Shown in pieces: positions 1 to 5,492 of a stretch of 5,492 bases of DNA. The notes beneath the pieces were generated by a model. That model did no database searches. It was not told where the DNA came from and was given only the letters and a program-made list of their open reading frames with translations. Source of the stretch: Tannerellaceae bacterium. Its GTDB lineage: Bacteria > Bacteroidota > Bacteroidia > Bacteroidales > Tannerellaceae. The position numbers and the translations under genes were made by a program. The DNA lies in assembly GCA_031265595.1 (NCBI GenBank), contig JAISCM010000110.1:1-5492 (forward strand), given 5' to 3'. The stretch's first letter is position 1, and every line of letters starts with the position of its first letter.

Positions 1-944
1 CTGTTTTCTTTTACAAATTCAGCCGTATTAAAGATATTGATTTGTTGGTTCTTGTCAATTCTTGAACTATTGATACGGAAGTATACTACGTTTTCAGCAT
101 AGTTGTTTACAACCTTGGCAGGAACAACTTCCGGGCAGTCCGGGCATGATTTCGGACGTTTGCTCAACTCATCATTCTGAGCGCGCAGGTTATTGATCTG
201 GCCATTCAAATCATTCAGCAAGGCGTAATCCATTGGTTCGATCACTTCAAAATCAGTTTTACCCAATTTGAATGTCAGACCGGCAGAAACCTGCACAATA
301 CCGTCGCTGAGTTTTCTTTTATAAACCCGGTTGTAATCTTCATTCAACAGGATTCCCTGTACTTCAACGTTGAGGTCAACATGTTTGCTCAAACGGAAAG
401 CCGTCAGGATACCGGTATTTAATGTAGGAGATTCCGTTCTTGGAATGTTTTGTGCTTTCTCACTCCAACGCTGTGAGTAACCCAAACCGATCCAGGGAAT
501 GAAGCGGAATACTTTTGATTCGCGGTAAGGAGCCCAATAGTTCGTAAGGTCCAACATAAAGTCTAAATGGGCGCCGGCAAACGTATTATGCTGTGAAAAC
601 ATAGTCGTTCCCCCTCTGTCTTCATAAGAACGTAATGCGCCGCCTGTTGCCTGAACGCGCATGGCAAAATACGGATTAAACCATTTCCCGAATGATACCT
701 GAGGCGCAATGGTTATCCGGCTTCCAAAGTCGGCATCATTGTTGTCATCTCCAAAAAACATGGTTCCGGCGCCAGCTAAAGAAAGAAACCAGTTGTCTCC
801 GGATTTGTTTTTCTTGAAGTTCGTTTTCGCCCCTGTCTCTGTGCTAAAACCAATCTGTGGTTGATATTCCTGGGCTGAAGCAGAAATAACAAAGCACGAC
901 AGCAACGCTAAAGTCAAAAATTTTGTTTTCATATTCATCAACAT
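1..944 (-). CDS. OmpA-family outer membrane protein, N-terminal 314 codons (3' end outside window)
   Basis: The frame is open from 944 to the left edge. Numbered from the first Met: a signal peptide at about 1-24 (hydrophobic TLALLSCFVISASA, cleavage before QE), then alternating aromatic/polar strands typical of an eight-stranded barrel (about 27-232), a short heptad-like helix (about 239-262, LLNDLNGQINNLRAQNDEL), a CPDCPE linker (Cys267, Cys270), and the start of a periplasmic OmpA peptidoglycan-binding domain (ENVVYFRINSSRID from about 284). The rest of that domain is cut off. In this family the barrel sits in the outer membrane and the C-terminal domain holds the cell wall. The linker cysteines recall the disulfide-linked Pgm6/Pgm7 porins of Porphyromonas gingivalis (from memory). 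Three in-frame ATGs (944, 938, 932) are possible starts and none has a clear Shine-Dalgarno. I chose 944 for its AAA-rich leader; 932 gives the family-like start MKTK. It probably forms its own transcription unit. Confidence 0.9.
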   Translation of the reverse strand, partial: MLMNMKTKFLTLALLSCFVISASAQEYQPQIGFSTETGAKTNFKKNKSGDNWFLSLAGAGTMFFGDDNNDADFGSRITIAPQVSFGKWFNPYFAMRVQATGGALRSYEDRGGTTMFSQHNTFAGAHLDFMLDLTNYWAPYRESKVFRFIPWIGLGYSQRWSEKAQNIPRTESPTLNTGILTAFRLSKHVDLNVEVQGILLNEDYNRVYKRKLSDGIVQVSAGLTFKLGKTDFEVIEPMDYALLNDLNGQINNLRAQNDELSKRPKSCPDCPEVVPAKVVNNYAENVVYFRINSSRIDKNQQINIFNTAEFVKEN

Positions 945-1006
945 TTTAATTAAACAATCATTTTTACCAAATTAATTAATCTTTTTCTTGACGGCCAAAC
1001 TTGAGG

Positions 1007-1037
1007 CAAATTTAACCCTTTTTCTCATTATAACAAG
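1007..1037 (-). promoter_or_regulatory. Candidate sigma-ABfr-type promoter for the OmpA gene
   Basis: On the minus strand, TAAATTTG (1014-1007) matches the Bacteroidetes -7 consensus TAnnTTTG exactly. CTTG (1037-1034) resembles the -33 TTTG box, with a 19-bp spacer, as expected. Transcription would begin near 1000-1003 and give a leader of about 55-60 nt to the ATG at 944. A second exact -7 match, TACTTTTG (1120-1113), lies upstream but lacks a properly spaced -33 box, so it is a weaker alternative. The rest of the 945-1180 spacer is AT-rich with no gene. Confidence 0.55.
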
Positions 1038-1183
1038 TAATTTCTTTAAAATGTTACACTCAACATAAAATAATTAAAAATACATCTACTGCCTTACTAA
1101 ATAAATGTAAATCAAAAGTATTGCTTTCCGAAGAACAACGAGTAGACAGTATTATCATAAAATTGGTATGAAATTAGGAATAA

Positions 1184-1290
1184 AGTAGTCAAGGAGTCAA
1201 GTAGTCAGAGTAGTTAAGGAGTTAAGTAGTCAAGGAGTCAGGGAGTTTTTCTACTTAACTACTTAACTACTCTGACTACTCTAACTCCTT
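1184..1290. repeat. Octamer tandem array in two opposing orientations
   Basis: From 1184 to 1240 the plus strand carries seven copies of AG(T/G)AGT(C/T)A. They start at 1184, 1192, 1200, 1209, 1217, 1225 and 1233, are contiguous except for one extra G at 1208, and are followed by a degenerate eighth unit (GGGAGTTT). From 1251 to 1290 the same octamer family appears in reverse complement (CTACTTAA, CTACTTAA, CTACTCTG and so on). The two halves make a large inverted repeat. The reverse half runs into the rfbA coding sequence, including its stop codon and last codons. Confidence 0.85.
1191..1290 (-). terminator. Long hairpin at the 3' end of rfbA, possible terminator or mRNA 3' stabiliser
   Basis: Arm 1251-1280 pairs with arm 1200-1229 at 29 of 30 positions; the only mismatch is 1261 against 1219. 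The loop is 21 nt (1230-1250). Beyond a one-base bulge at 1281, pairing continues through 1282-1290 with 1191-1199, with one G-U wobble in the minus-strand RNA. The rfbA stop codon (1276-1278) lies inside the upstream arm. The position between rfbA and the OmpA promoter suits a terminator. There is no clear U-tract after the stem, so classical intrinsic termination is uncertain, and protection against 3' exonucleases is an alternative role. Confidence 0.5.
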
Positions 1291-2154
1291 TATCTTCGCC
1301 AAATACTGACCATACTGGTTTTTCGACATGGGGGCAATCAATTGCGCCAACTGTTTATCCGTTATCCATTTATTCCGGTAAGCTATTTCTTCCAGGCAGG
1401 CTATTTTCAATCCTTGTCGCTTCTCTATTACTTCCACAAAGGTAGAAGCTTCGGATAATGAATCATGCGTTCCGGTATCAAGCCAGGCGAAACCTCGTCC
1501 TAATAGCTGTACTTTTAATTCATTTTCTTTCAGAAATTCCTGGTTTACGGTGGTTATTTCCAGCTCTCCCCTGGGGGAAGGCTTTATTTGTCTGGCCACG
1601 CCCACTACTTTATTCGGATAGAAATAAAGCCCTACTACGGCATAGTTTGATTTAGGGTTGCAGGGTTTTTCTTCTATACTGAGCACATTTCCTTCTTTAT
1701 CAAATTCAGCTACGCCATACCGTTCCGGGTCGGTTACATAATAGCCGAACACGGTGGATTTTTGATGTTCTTCGGCTGTAAGTACCGATTCTTTCAACAG
1801 GGCGGTAAAGCTTTGCCCATAGAATATATTATCGCCCAACACCAAACAAACGGAATCATCTCCTATAAAATCCGCGCCAATGATAAACGCCTGGGCTAAT
1901 CCGTCGGGCGAGGGTTGCTCGGCATAATCGAACCTTACGCCAAAGTCTGACCCGTCGCCCAAAAGCCGGCGAAACCCGGGTAAGTCTTGCGGCGTTGATA
2001 TAATAAGAATGTCTCTGATGCCGGCAAGCATCAATACGGATATGGGATAATAAACCATCGGTTTGTCATAGATGGGCAATAATTGCTTTGATACTCCTTT
2101 GGTGATAGGGTATAGTCGCGTACCGGAGCCTCCTGCTAAAACAATTCCTTTCAT
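1276..2154 (-). CDS. rfbA: Glucose-1-phosphate thymidylyltransferase (RmlA/RfbA)
   Basis: This cytoplasmic enzyme joins glucose-1-phosphate and dTTP to give dTDP-glucose and pyrophosphate, the first step towards dTDP-L-rhamnose and other dTDP-sugars for surface polysaccharides. The 292-aa length is normal for the family. Visible motifs: the nucleotide-binding loop [11 protein letters not shown] (8-18) with Lys23 in [17 protein letters not shown] (80-90); LGDNIFYG (106-113), with Asp108 a likely Mg ligand; EEKP (161-164), with the substrate-contacting Lys163; RGELEIT (195-201); and WLDTGTH (224-230), with Asp226 the second likely Mg ligand. The ATG at 2154 is followed at once by the conserved KGIVLAGG strand, so the start is secure; GGAAAG a few bases upstream may act as a weak ribosome site. 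No rmlB, rmlC or rmlD lies beside it in the window, so it appears to be a solitary copy with its own promoter. Its last codons are built from the octamer repeat. Confidence 0.97.
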   Translation of the reverse strand: MKGIVLAGGSGTRLYPITKGVSKQLLPIYDKPMVYYPISVLMLAGIRDILIISTPQDLPGFRRLLGDGSDFGVRFDYAEQPSPDGLAQAFIIGADFIGDDSVCLVLGDNIFYGQSFTALLKESVLTAEEHQKSTVFGYYVTDPERYGVAEFDKEGNVLSIEEKPCNPKSNYAVVGLYFYPNKVVGVARQIKPSPRGELEITTVNQEFLKENELKVQLLGRGFAWLDTGTHDSLSEASTFVEVIEKRQGLKIACLEEIAYRNKWITDKQLAQLIAPMSKNQYGQYLAKIKELE

Positions 2155-2179
2155 GTCTTTCCTGTTATTAGTTTCGGGG

Positions 2180-2211
2180 CAAAAATAAGCAAATTCTGCC
2201 TATTTATCAGA
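2180..2211 (-). promoter_or_regulatory. Candidate promoter of rfbA
   Basis: On the minus strand, TATTTTTG (2187-2180) is an exact match to the Bacteroidetes -7 box TAnnTTTG. TCTG (2211-2208) is one base off the -33 TTTG, with a 20-bp spacer. The predicted start of transcription, near 2174-2176, leaves a short leader of about 20 nt before the ATG at 2154. This supports rfbA being transcribed independently of the genes upstream. Confidence 0.5.
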
Positions 2212-2225
2212 AGAAGAACTATTTT

Positions 2226-2388
2226 TTATTCTCCTTGCTTTATACGATAACGCTGTAATTCGCTGATTTTGCCAAAATCGTAATTCCCTTTCGCTTCCCT
2301 GAAGTCTACTATCTCTGTTTCTGCCGGATGCGAAAACAATTACTGCCTGTAATGTATAATTTTGTGGATTTGTATATACTAATTTCAT
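2226..2388 (-). pseudogene. Possible degraded small gene or coding remnant (frameshifted), function unknown
   Basis: An ATG at 2388 opens a 62-codon frame ending at 2200, beginning MKLVYTNPQNYTLQ. Its second half is rich in Arg, Ser and Gln and looks like an out-of-frame reading. Shifting by one base gives a more protein-like 37-codon stretch at 2339-2226 (PAETEIVDFREAKGNYDFGK, ending in RYRIKQGE and a TAA), which has no start of its own and is preceded by an in-frame TAA. The simplest readings are a short gene broken by a frameshift near 2340, or the tail of a decayed gene. I recognise no family. The stretch also overlaps the -33 side of the rfbA promoter, and it could be plain non-coding DNA. 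Confidence 0.25.
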
Positions 2389-2411
2389 CTACTTGTGGTA
2401 TCCATTTGAGG

Positions 2412-2499
2412 GTTTCACACCCGTGAAACAGGTGTTTCACCCCTGTGAAACGATGGTTTCACCCTTGTGAAACGCTCGTTTCACAAGGGTGAAACCATC
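2412..2499. repeat. Periodic GTTTCAC/GTGAAAC palindromic array (four 22-bp units)
   Basis: GTTTCAC occurs at 2412, 2434, 2456 and 2478, exactly 22 bp apart. Each copy is followed after four bases by its reverse complement GTGAAAC, at 2423, 2445, 2467 and 2489. All eight heptamers are perfect and sit every 11 bp, close to one helical turn. The loops are ACCC, CCCT, CCTT and AAGG; the four-base spacers between units are AGGT, GATG and GCTC. Units three and four also form one larger perfect inverted repeat with 22-nt arms, 2452-2473 and 2478-2499. The array lies 80 bp past the stop of the DUF2807 gene and could act as its terminator, as a 3' mRNA structure or as a protein-binding array. No U-tract follows on either strand. 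The 2500-2579 stretch beside it holds nothing I can identify. Confidence 0.9.
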
Positions 2500-2579
2500 A
2501 ATAGGTGGCGAGCAAAGCAATAAATCATTGAATATAAACAACTAAAACAATGAGATAAACCAACGACTTCACCGGTTAC

Positions 2580-3413
2580 TTAATCCACTTTTCTAATGTC
2601 GCCAAAGCCGGAAACCCGGGTGTTTGCCCTGGCATTGCCTTTATAGCGAATATCGCCTGTGCCTGATACGGTAGCGTTCAGTGTTTCGGTAGCCGTTATT
2701 TTGGCGTCGCCGCTTCCGGATACTTTACATTCCAGGTCTTTCACCATAAAGTCGTATGCCTTGATGTCGCCGGCGCCGCTGACGGTGAACCGGGCTTTAT
2801 CAGCCTTCCCTTTCAGCACAATATCGCCGGCGCCGCTGATATTTGTTTCCAATTCTTTACAAGCCAGCTCTTCGGCTATCAGATCGCCGGCGCCGCTTAT
2901 CCGGATAATAAATTGATCGATCTGTGTGGGATGGTTGATTTTTACATCGCTTGCTCCACTGATGGCAATCTCCAGCCGGTCTGACCGGAACGCGTTGGCG
3001 GTAACAAAATCGATACAGCCGGATACAGCCACTTTCTTCAATTCCTTCGCGCTTGCGTTTATCTCTAATTTGCTCGGGTTAATAACGATGCCTCTTGGGG
3101 TGCGGATAGACAGTTCGTTTCCGTCGGACTTTATTTCCAGGGACGAGAATAAATTTTCATCCATTGTAATGGAAAGAGCCAAAGCGCCCGTTGTCTGTGT
3201 AAAGTTCAAGACAGGCGATTGGTACGTATTCTTACTGAAGAAACGGTTACTACATTCTACGCCGGGCCCGACTGTTATACTTTTAAAATCGGATACCTGA
3301 ATCTCTTTCGTTATCACGTTCCCATTCCCCTTTATCCTTTCGGCATGAAGGAATGTAAATGAACCGGCCCACAGTAAAAGGCCGGTAATAAACAGAAAAG
3401 CTTTCTTTTTCAT
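2580..3413 (-). CDS. Secreted head-GIN domain protein (DUF2807, putative auto-transporter adhesin family)
   Basis: The 277-aa product has a clear signal peptide (basic MKKK, hydrophobic core to about 20, cleavage after FLHA, about residue 24) and no lipobox cysteine. The mature start, GNGNVITKEIQVSDFKSITV, is the typical head of the GIN/DUF2807 family. It is followed by a beta-solenoid-like stack marked by SGxGD turns at residues 121 (SGCID), 142 (SGASD), 163, 183, 202 (SGAGD), 222 (SGSGD), 240 (SGTGD) and 258 (SGFGD). The protein should be exported to the periplasm or cell surface; its biochemical role is unknown, and the adhesin label is a family name rather than shown function. Four cysteines (54, 123, 175, 219) are present. 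The ATG at 3413 is chosen because it opens the signal peptide; no Shine-Dalgarno precedes it. It begins 72 bp after the GH92 stop, so cotranscription is possible. Confidence 0.9.
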   Translation of the reverse strand: MKKKAFLFITGLLLWAGSFTFLHAERIKGNGNVITKEIQVSDFKSITVGPGVECSNRFFSKNTYQSPVLNFTQTTGALALSITMDENLFSSLEIKSDGNELSIRTPRGIVINPSKLEINASAKELKKVAVSGCIDFVTANAFRSDRLEIAISGASDVKINHPTQIDQFIIRISGAGDLIAEELACKELETNISGAGDIVLKGKADKARFTVSGAGDIKAYDFMVKDLECKVSGSGDAKITATETLNATVSGTGDIRYKGNARANTRVSGFGDIRKVD

Positions 3414-3433
3414 ATCAACAAATTATTAATAAT

Positions 3434-3451
3434 TACCTATATATATAGGTA
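3434..3451. promoter_or_regulatory. 18-bp perfect palindrome between the GH92 and DUF2807 genes
   Basis: TACCTATATATATAGGTA is perfectly self-complementary. It sits 34 bp past the GH92 stop and 20 bp before the DUF2807 ATG. It may be an operator for a dimeric regulator or a weak RNA hairpin between the two cistrons. No exact TAnnTTTG box is found in this gap; the best near match, TAATTATT just downstream of the palindrome, is poor. The role is therefore unassigned. Confidence 0.4.
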
Positions 3452-3485
3452 CGCGAAAGAATAGCGAAACGTTGCATCTATCCTC

Positions 3486-5492
3486 TTAATTTGCGGAAGG
3501 AGGAGGCGTGTTTTTTCCCCATTCGCGGTTGGCTTTCGGCCCCATTTCTATTATCAGCAGGCCGCCGTCTTTTATGTCGTCATGCGCAAACCAGGCCTGG
3601 TTCAGCTCCTTTCCGTTTAATGTAGCCGATTGGATATATTTATTTTCGGGGGAGGCATTGTTTGCTATGATCTCAAAATACGTATGATCGCCCAGATCCA
3701 TCTTTACATGAGAGAAGACCGGGCTGCCGATATTATAGGTAGGCGACCCGGGCGTGACCGGATAAAAGCCCATCTGGCTGAATACAACAAAAGCCGACAT
3801 GCCGCCGCCGTCTTCGTCTCCCGGCACGCCCATCAGGTCGTTGCGAAACCATTGGTCGAGCAGCGTGCGGATCCGTTTCTGCGTCTTCCAGGGTTGTCCG
3901 GCATAGTTATATAAATAAGGTATATGCAGGCAGGGCTCGTTGGCCATCGAATATTGCCCTACATTGCCGGTATGGTCGGGCAATGCGGCATAAAATTCCC
4001 ATTTCGACTTCCCCAATGGCTCGCTGAACATTTGGTCGAGCGCATGTACAAAAGCCTCATTCCCGCCCACAAGCGATACCAGGTCGCCGATATTGTGCTG
4101 CACGTCCCAGCGATAGATATAGCCGTTGTTTTCATCATAATAATCACGGGCTCCCAAGCCGCCCGAATAGCGATAGTCTACCCCCTCTATAAACGCGCCG
4201 TCTTTATCTTTCGGATGGAAAAAGCCCGTTTCCGGATTAAACACATTCCGGTAATTATACGAACGGTTCAAAAACAAATCAGCCTCTTCCGTCTTACCTA
4301 ATGTACGGGCAATCAACGAAAGGCACCAATGGTCGTAAGACGTACCCAGCGTAACGGCAATGGGTTGGCGTTTCTCCCATGAATGAACTGTAGAGACCGT
4401 CTCTTTCTCTCCGGGCTTCAATGCCGGGAAGAAGCCGTGTGCTTTGTAAAAGTCGTCCAATTCGCCCGCCGGTATTTCTACCCAGGGGATCAATGATTTT
4501 CCTTCTATCGCTTCCTTACAGGCCAGATAGGCTTTCTCCAGATCGAAGCCGCGCAAACCTTTATTATAGGCATCAATTACAGATGCTACGGCATGATTGG
4601 AGTTCATACAATGGGCGTCGCCGGTAATTTCGGGGAAAGTAGGCATCCAGTTGGTTCCTTTCTCTTCGGCCATCAACAGGTATGAGCGGATAATATCATT
4701 TTCAGCCTCCCGGTTGATCAATACCCGGAGCGGATGAGCTGCCCGGTAGGTATCCCATATCCAGTCGTCTGTATAGAAGGGCTGGCCGCCGTCGGCATGT
4801 ATTGTGCCGTCGTACGCGCTGAAGTAATATCCGTCTTCGCTTATATTCACCGGGCGTTCATAAGCCCGGTACAGCGAGGTGTAGAAAATCGCCTTCTCGT
4901 TGTCTGTACCGCCTTCTATCGCAATTTTGTTCAATGCTTCATTCCATGCTGCCCGTCCGGCCTTTGCTACGGCGTCTATATTGTAATCGGATATTTCCTT
5001 TCTTACATTCTTTTCAGCCTGTTCTTCGCTGATATAAGAGATACCGTAGCGCATGCTTACGCGCTGTGTGTTATCGGGCATCGTTATTAATAGCAACGAT
5101 TCCGATACCTTATTCTTTTCCGGCATAACATCGGTCTCGCCATAAAAATAGACTTTTGTTTTATCATTCAGTTGCTGATAGCCGCTGATGGTATTATCAC
5201 GGGCAATCAGTTTCCCTCTTCTACATTCAAACAGCAGATTAGGCCTTCCGCCTTGCTCAAAAGTAAACGTATAAAGGGCGCTTTGATGAGAAGGGGCGTA
5301 ATCTACTTCTATCGCATCATCTTCCAGATAAACCTGATAACGGTAAGGGGTGATCCTTTCCCTGTCGTAATTGAGCCACCGGGGCTGCCTTTCTTCATTT
5401 CCGGCAAAGGGAGTAACGGTAAAAGAGGCTACCCGCCGGTGATTGGTTACTATTACCGGCAGACCATTCAGGCGGTCGGCCGTATGTCCGGG
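3486..5492 (-). CDS. GH92 family glycosidase, alpha-mannosidase-like, C-terminal 668 residues (5' end outside window)
   Basis: The frame is open from the right edge to the TAA at 3486. The ATG at 5126 is internal: the codons before it continue a GH92-type N-terminal beta domain (for example YQVYLEDDAIEVDY and KVYFYGETDVMPE). GH92 enzymes are calcium-dependent exo-alpha-mannosidases, usually about 750 aa and exported to the periplasm or surface in Bacteroidetes, where they trim host or yeast mannose glycans. In fragment numbering (5492 = residue 1), visible family motifs are FYTDDWIWDTYRAAHPL (239-255), NWMPTFPEITGD with MNSNHAVASVIDAY (281-309), YRWDVQHN (460-467), ANEPCLHIPYLYNYAGQPWK (517-536) and GVPGDEDGGGMSAFVVFSQM (555-574). 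Glu519 in NEP (codon 3936-3938) matches the general acid position of characterised GH92 enzymes, and Asp559/Asp561 in DED match the likely base region. The exact linkage preference cannot be read from the sequence. The signal peptide, if any, is off-window. Confidence 0.93.
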   Translation of the reverse strand, partial: PGHTADRLNGLPVIVTNHRRVASFTVTPFAGNEERQPRWLNYDRERITPYRYQVYLEDDAIEVDYAPSHQSALYTFTFEQGGRPNLLFECRRGKLIARDNTISGYQQLNDKTKVYFYGETDVMPEKNKVSESLLLITMPDNTQRVSMRYGISYISEEQAEKNVRKEISDYNIDAVAKAGRAAWNEALNKIAIEGGTDNEKAIFYTSLYRAYERPVNISEDGYYFSAYDGTIHADGGQPFYTDDWIWDTYRAAHPLRVLINREAENDIIRSYLLMAEEKGTNWMPTFPEITGDAHCMNSNHAVASVIDAYNKGLRGFDLEKAYLACKEAIEGKSLIPWVEIPAGELDDFYKAHGFFPALKPGEKETVSTVHSWEKRQPIAVTLGTSYDHWCLSLIARTLGKTEEADLFLNRSYNYRNVFNPETGFFHPKDKDGAFIEGVDYRYSGGLGARDYYDENNGYIYRWDVQHNIGDLVSLVGGNEAFVHALDQMFSEPLGKSKWEFYAALPDHTGNVGQYSMANEPCLHIPYLYNYAGQPWKTQKRIRTLLDQWFRNDLMGVPGDEDGGGMSAFVVFSQMGFYPVTPGSPTYNIGSPVFSHVKMDLGDHTYFEIIANNASPENKYIQSATLNGKELNQAWFAHDDIKDGGLLIIEMGPKANREWGKNTPPPSAN

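Noticed and set aside
1113..1120. TACTTTTG as a second promoter of the OmpA gene
   Set aside because: It matches the -7 box, but no TTTG-like box lies 19-21 bp upstream, and the 1007-1037 candidate has better spacing; kept only as a weak alternative.
1458..1655. 65-codon plus-strand frame antisense to rfbA
   Set aside because: It is fully antisense to conserved RmlA motifs, with no supporting signal.
2412..2499. CRISPR array
   Set aside because: The repeats are 7-bp palindromic pairs with four-base spacers; there are no 25-40 bp repeats, no unique spacers of protospacer length and no cas genes.
3959..4147. 62-codon minus-strand frame inside the GH92 gene
   Set aside because: It overlaps conserved GH92 sequence in another frame and shows no protein-like features of its own.
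3924..4301. 125-codon open frame on the plus strand, and similar plus-strand frames at 2659-3300, 3630-3914, 4421-4627 and 4734-5090
   Set aside because: Each lies entirely antisense to a gene with clear family motifs and has no recognisable domain or start signal; they are shadow frames of GC-rich codons.
5124..5126. ATG at 5126 as the start of the GH92 gene
   Set aside because: The same frame is open to the right edge and encodes GH92-like N-terminal sequence, so this Met is internal.
1..5492. A multi-gene defence, mobile or biosynthetic system
   Set aside because: No nuclease, transposase, integrase, toxin or synthase was found; the four genes are ordinary envelope and glycan genes separated by their own control regions.

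Overview
The window looks like chromosomal DNA of a gut-type Bacteroidales (Bacteroides/Parabacteroides-like). The evidence is an OmpA-family porin with a CPDCPE linker, a GH92 glycosidase, a head-GIN/DUF2807 surface protein, AT-rich spacers between more GC-rich genes, promoter matches to the Bacteroidetes TTTG / TAnnTTTG consensus, and almost no Shine-Dalgarno signals. The genus is inference. All genes lie on the minus strand, so transcription runs from high to low coordinates.

In order of transcription: (i) the 3' part of a GH92 alpha-mannosidase-like gene (3486 to the right edge), whose start lies outside the window; (ii) a 72-bp gap holding an 18-bp perfect palindrome; (iii) a secreted 277-aa head-GIN/DUF2807 protein with eight SGxGD-type rungs (2580-3413); (iv) a 425-bp gap (2155-2579) with a strikingly regular array of GTTTCAC/GTGAAAC heptamers, a short degraded-looking coding remnant and the rfbA promoter; (v) rfbA/rmlA, glucose-1-phosphate thymidylyltransferase (1276-2154); (vi) a 331-bp gap (945-1275) holding an 8-bp-unit repeat hairpin that swallows the rfbA stop codon, plus a good promoter; (vii) the first 314 codons of an OmpA-like outer-membrane protein running off the left edge.

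The genes share a cell-envelope and glycan theme: mannoside trimming, dTDP-sugar supply, a secreted beta-solenoid and an OmpA anchor. They look like separate transcription units rather than one system. Only the GH92 and DUF2807 genes are close enough to be cotranscribed. I see no convincing new multi-gene system. The most unusual material is in the spacers: the 22-bp-periodic palindromic array at 2412-2499, which contains a perfect 22-bp-arm inverted repeat, and the long octamer-built hairpin at 1184-1290. No tRNA, rRNA, insertion sequence, integrase or CRISPR array was found.
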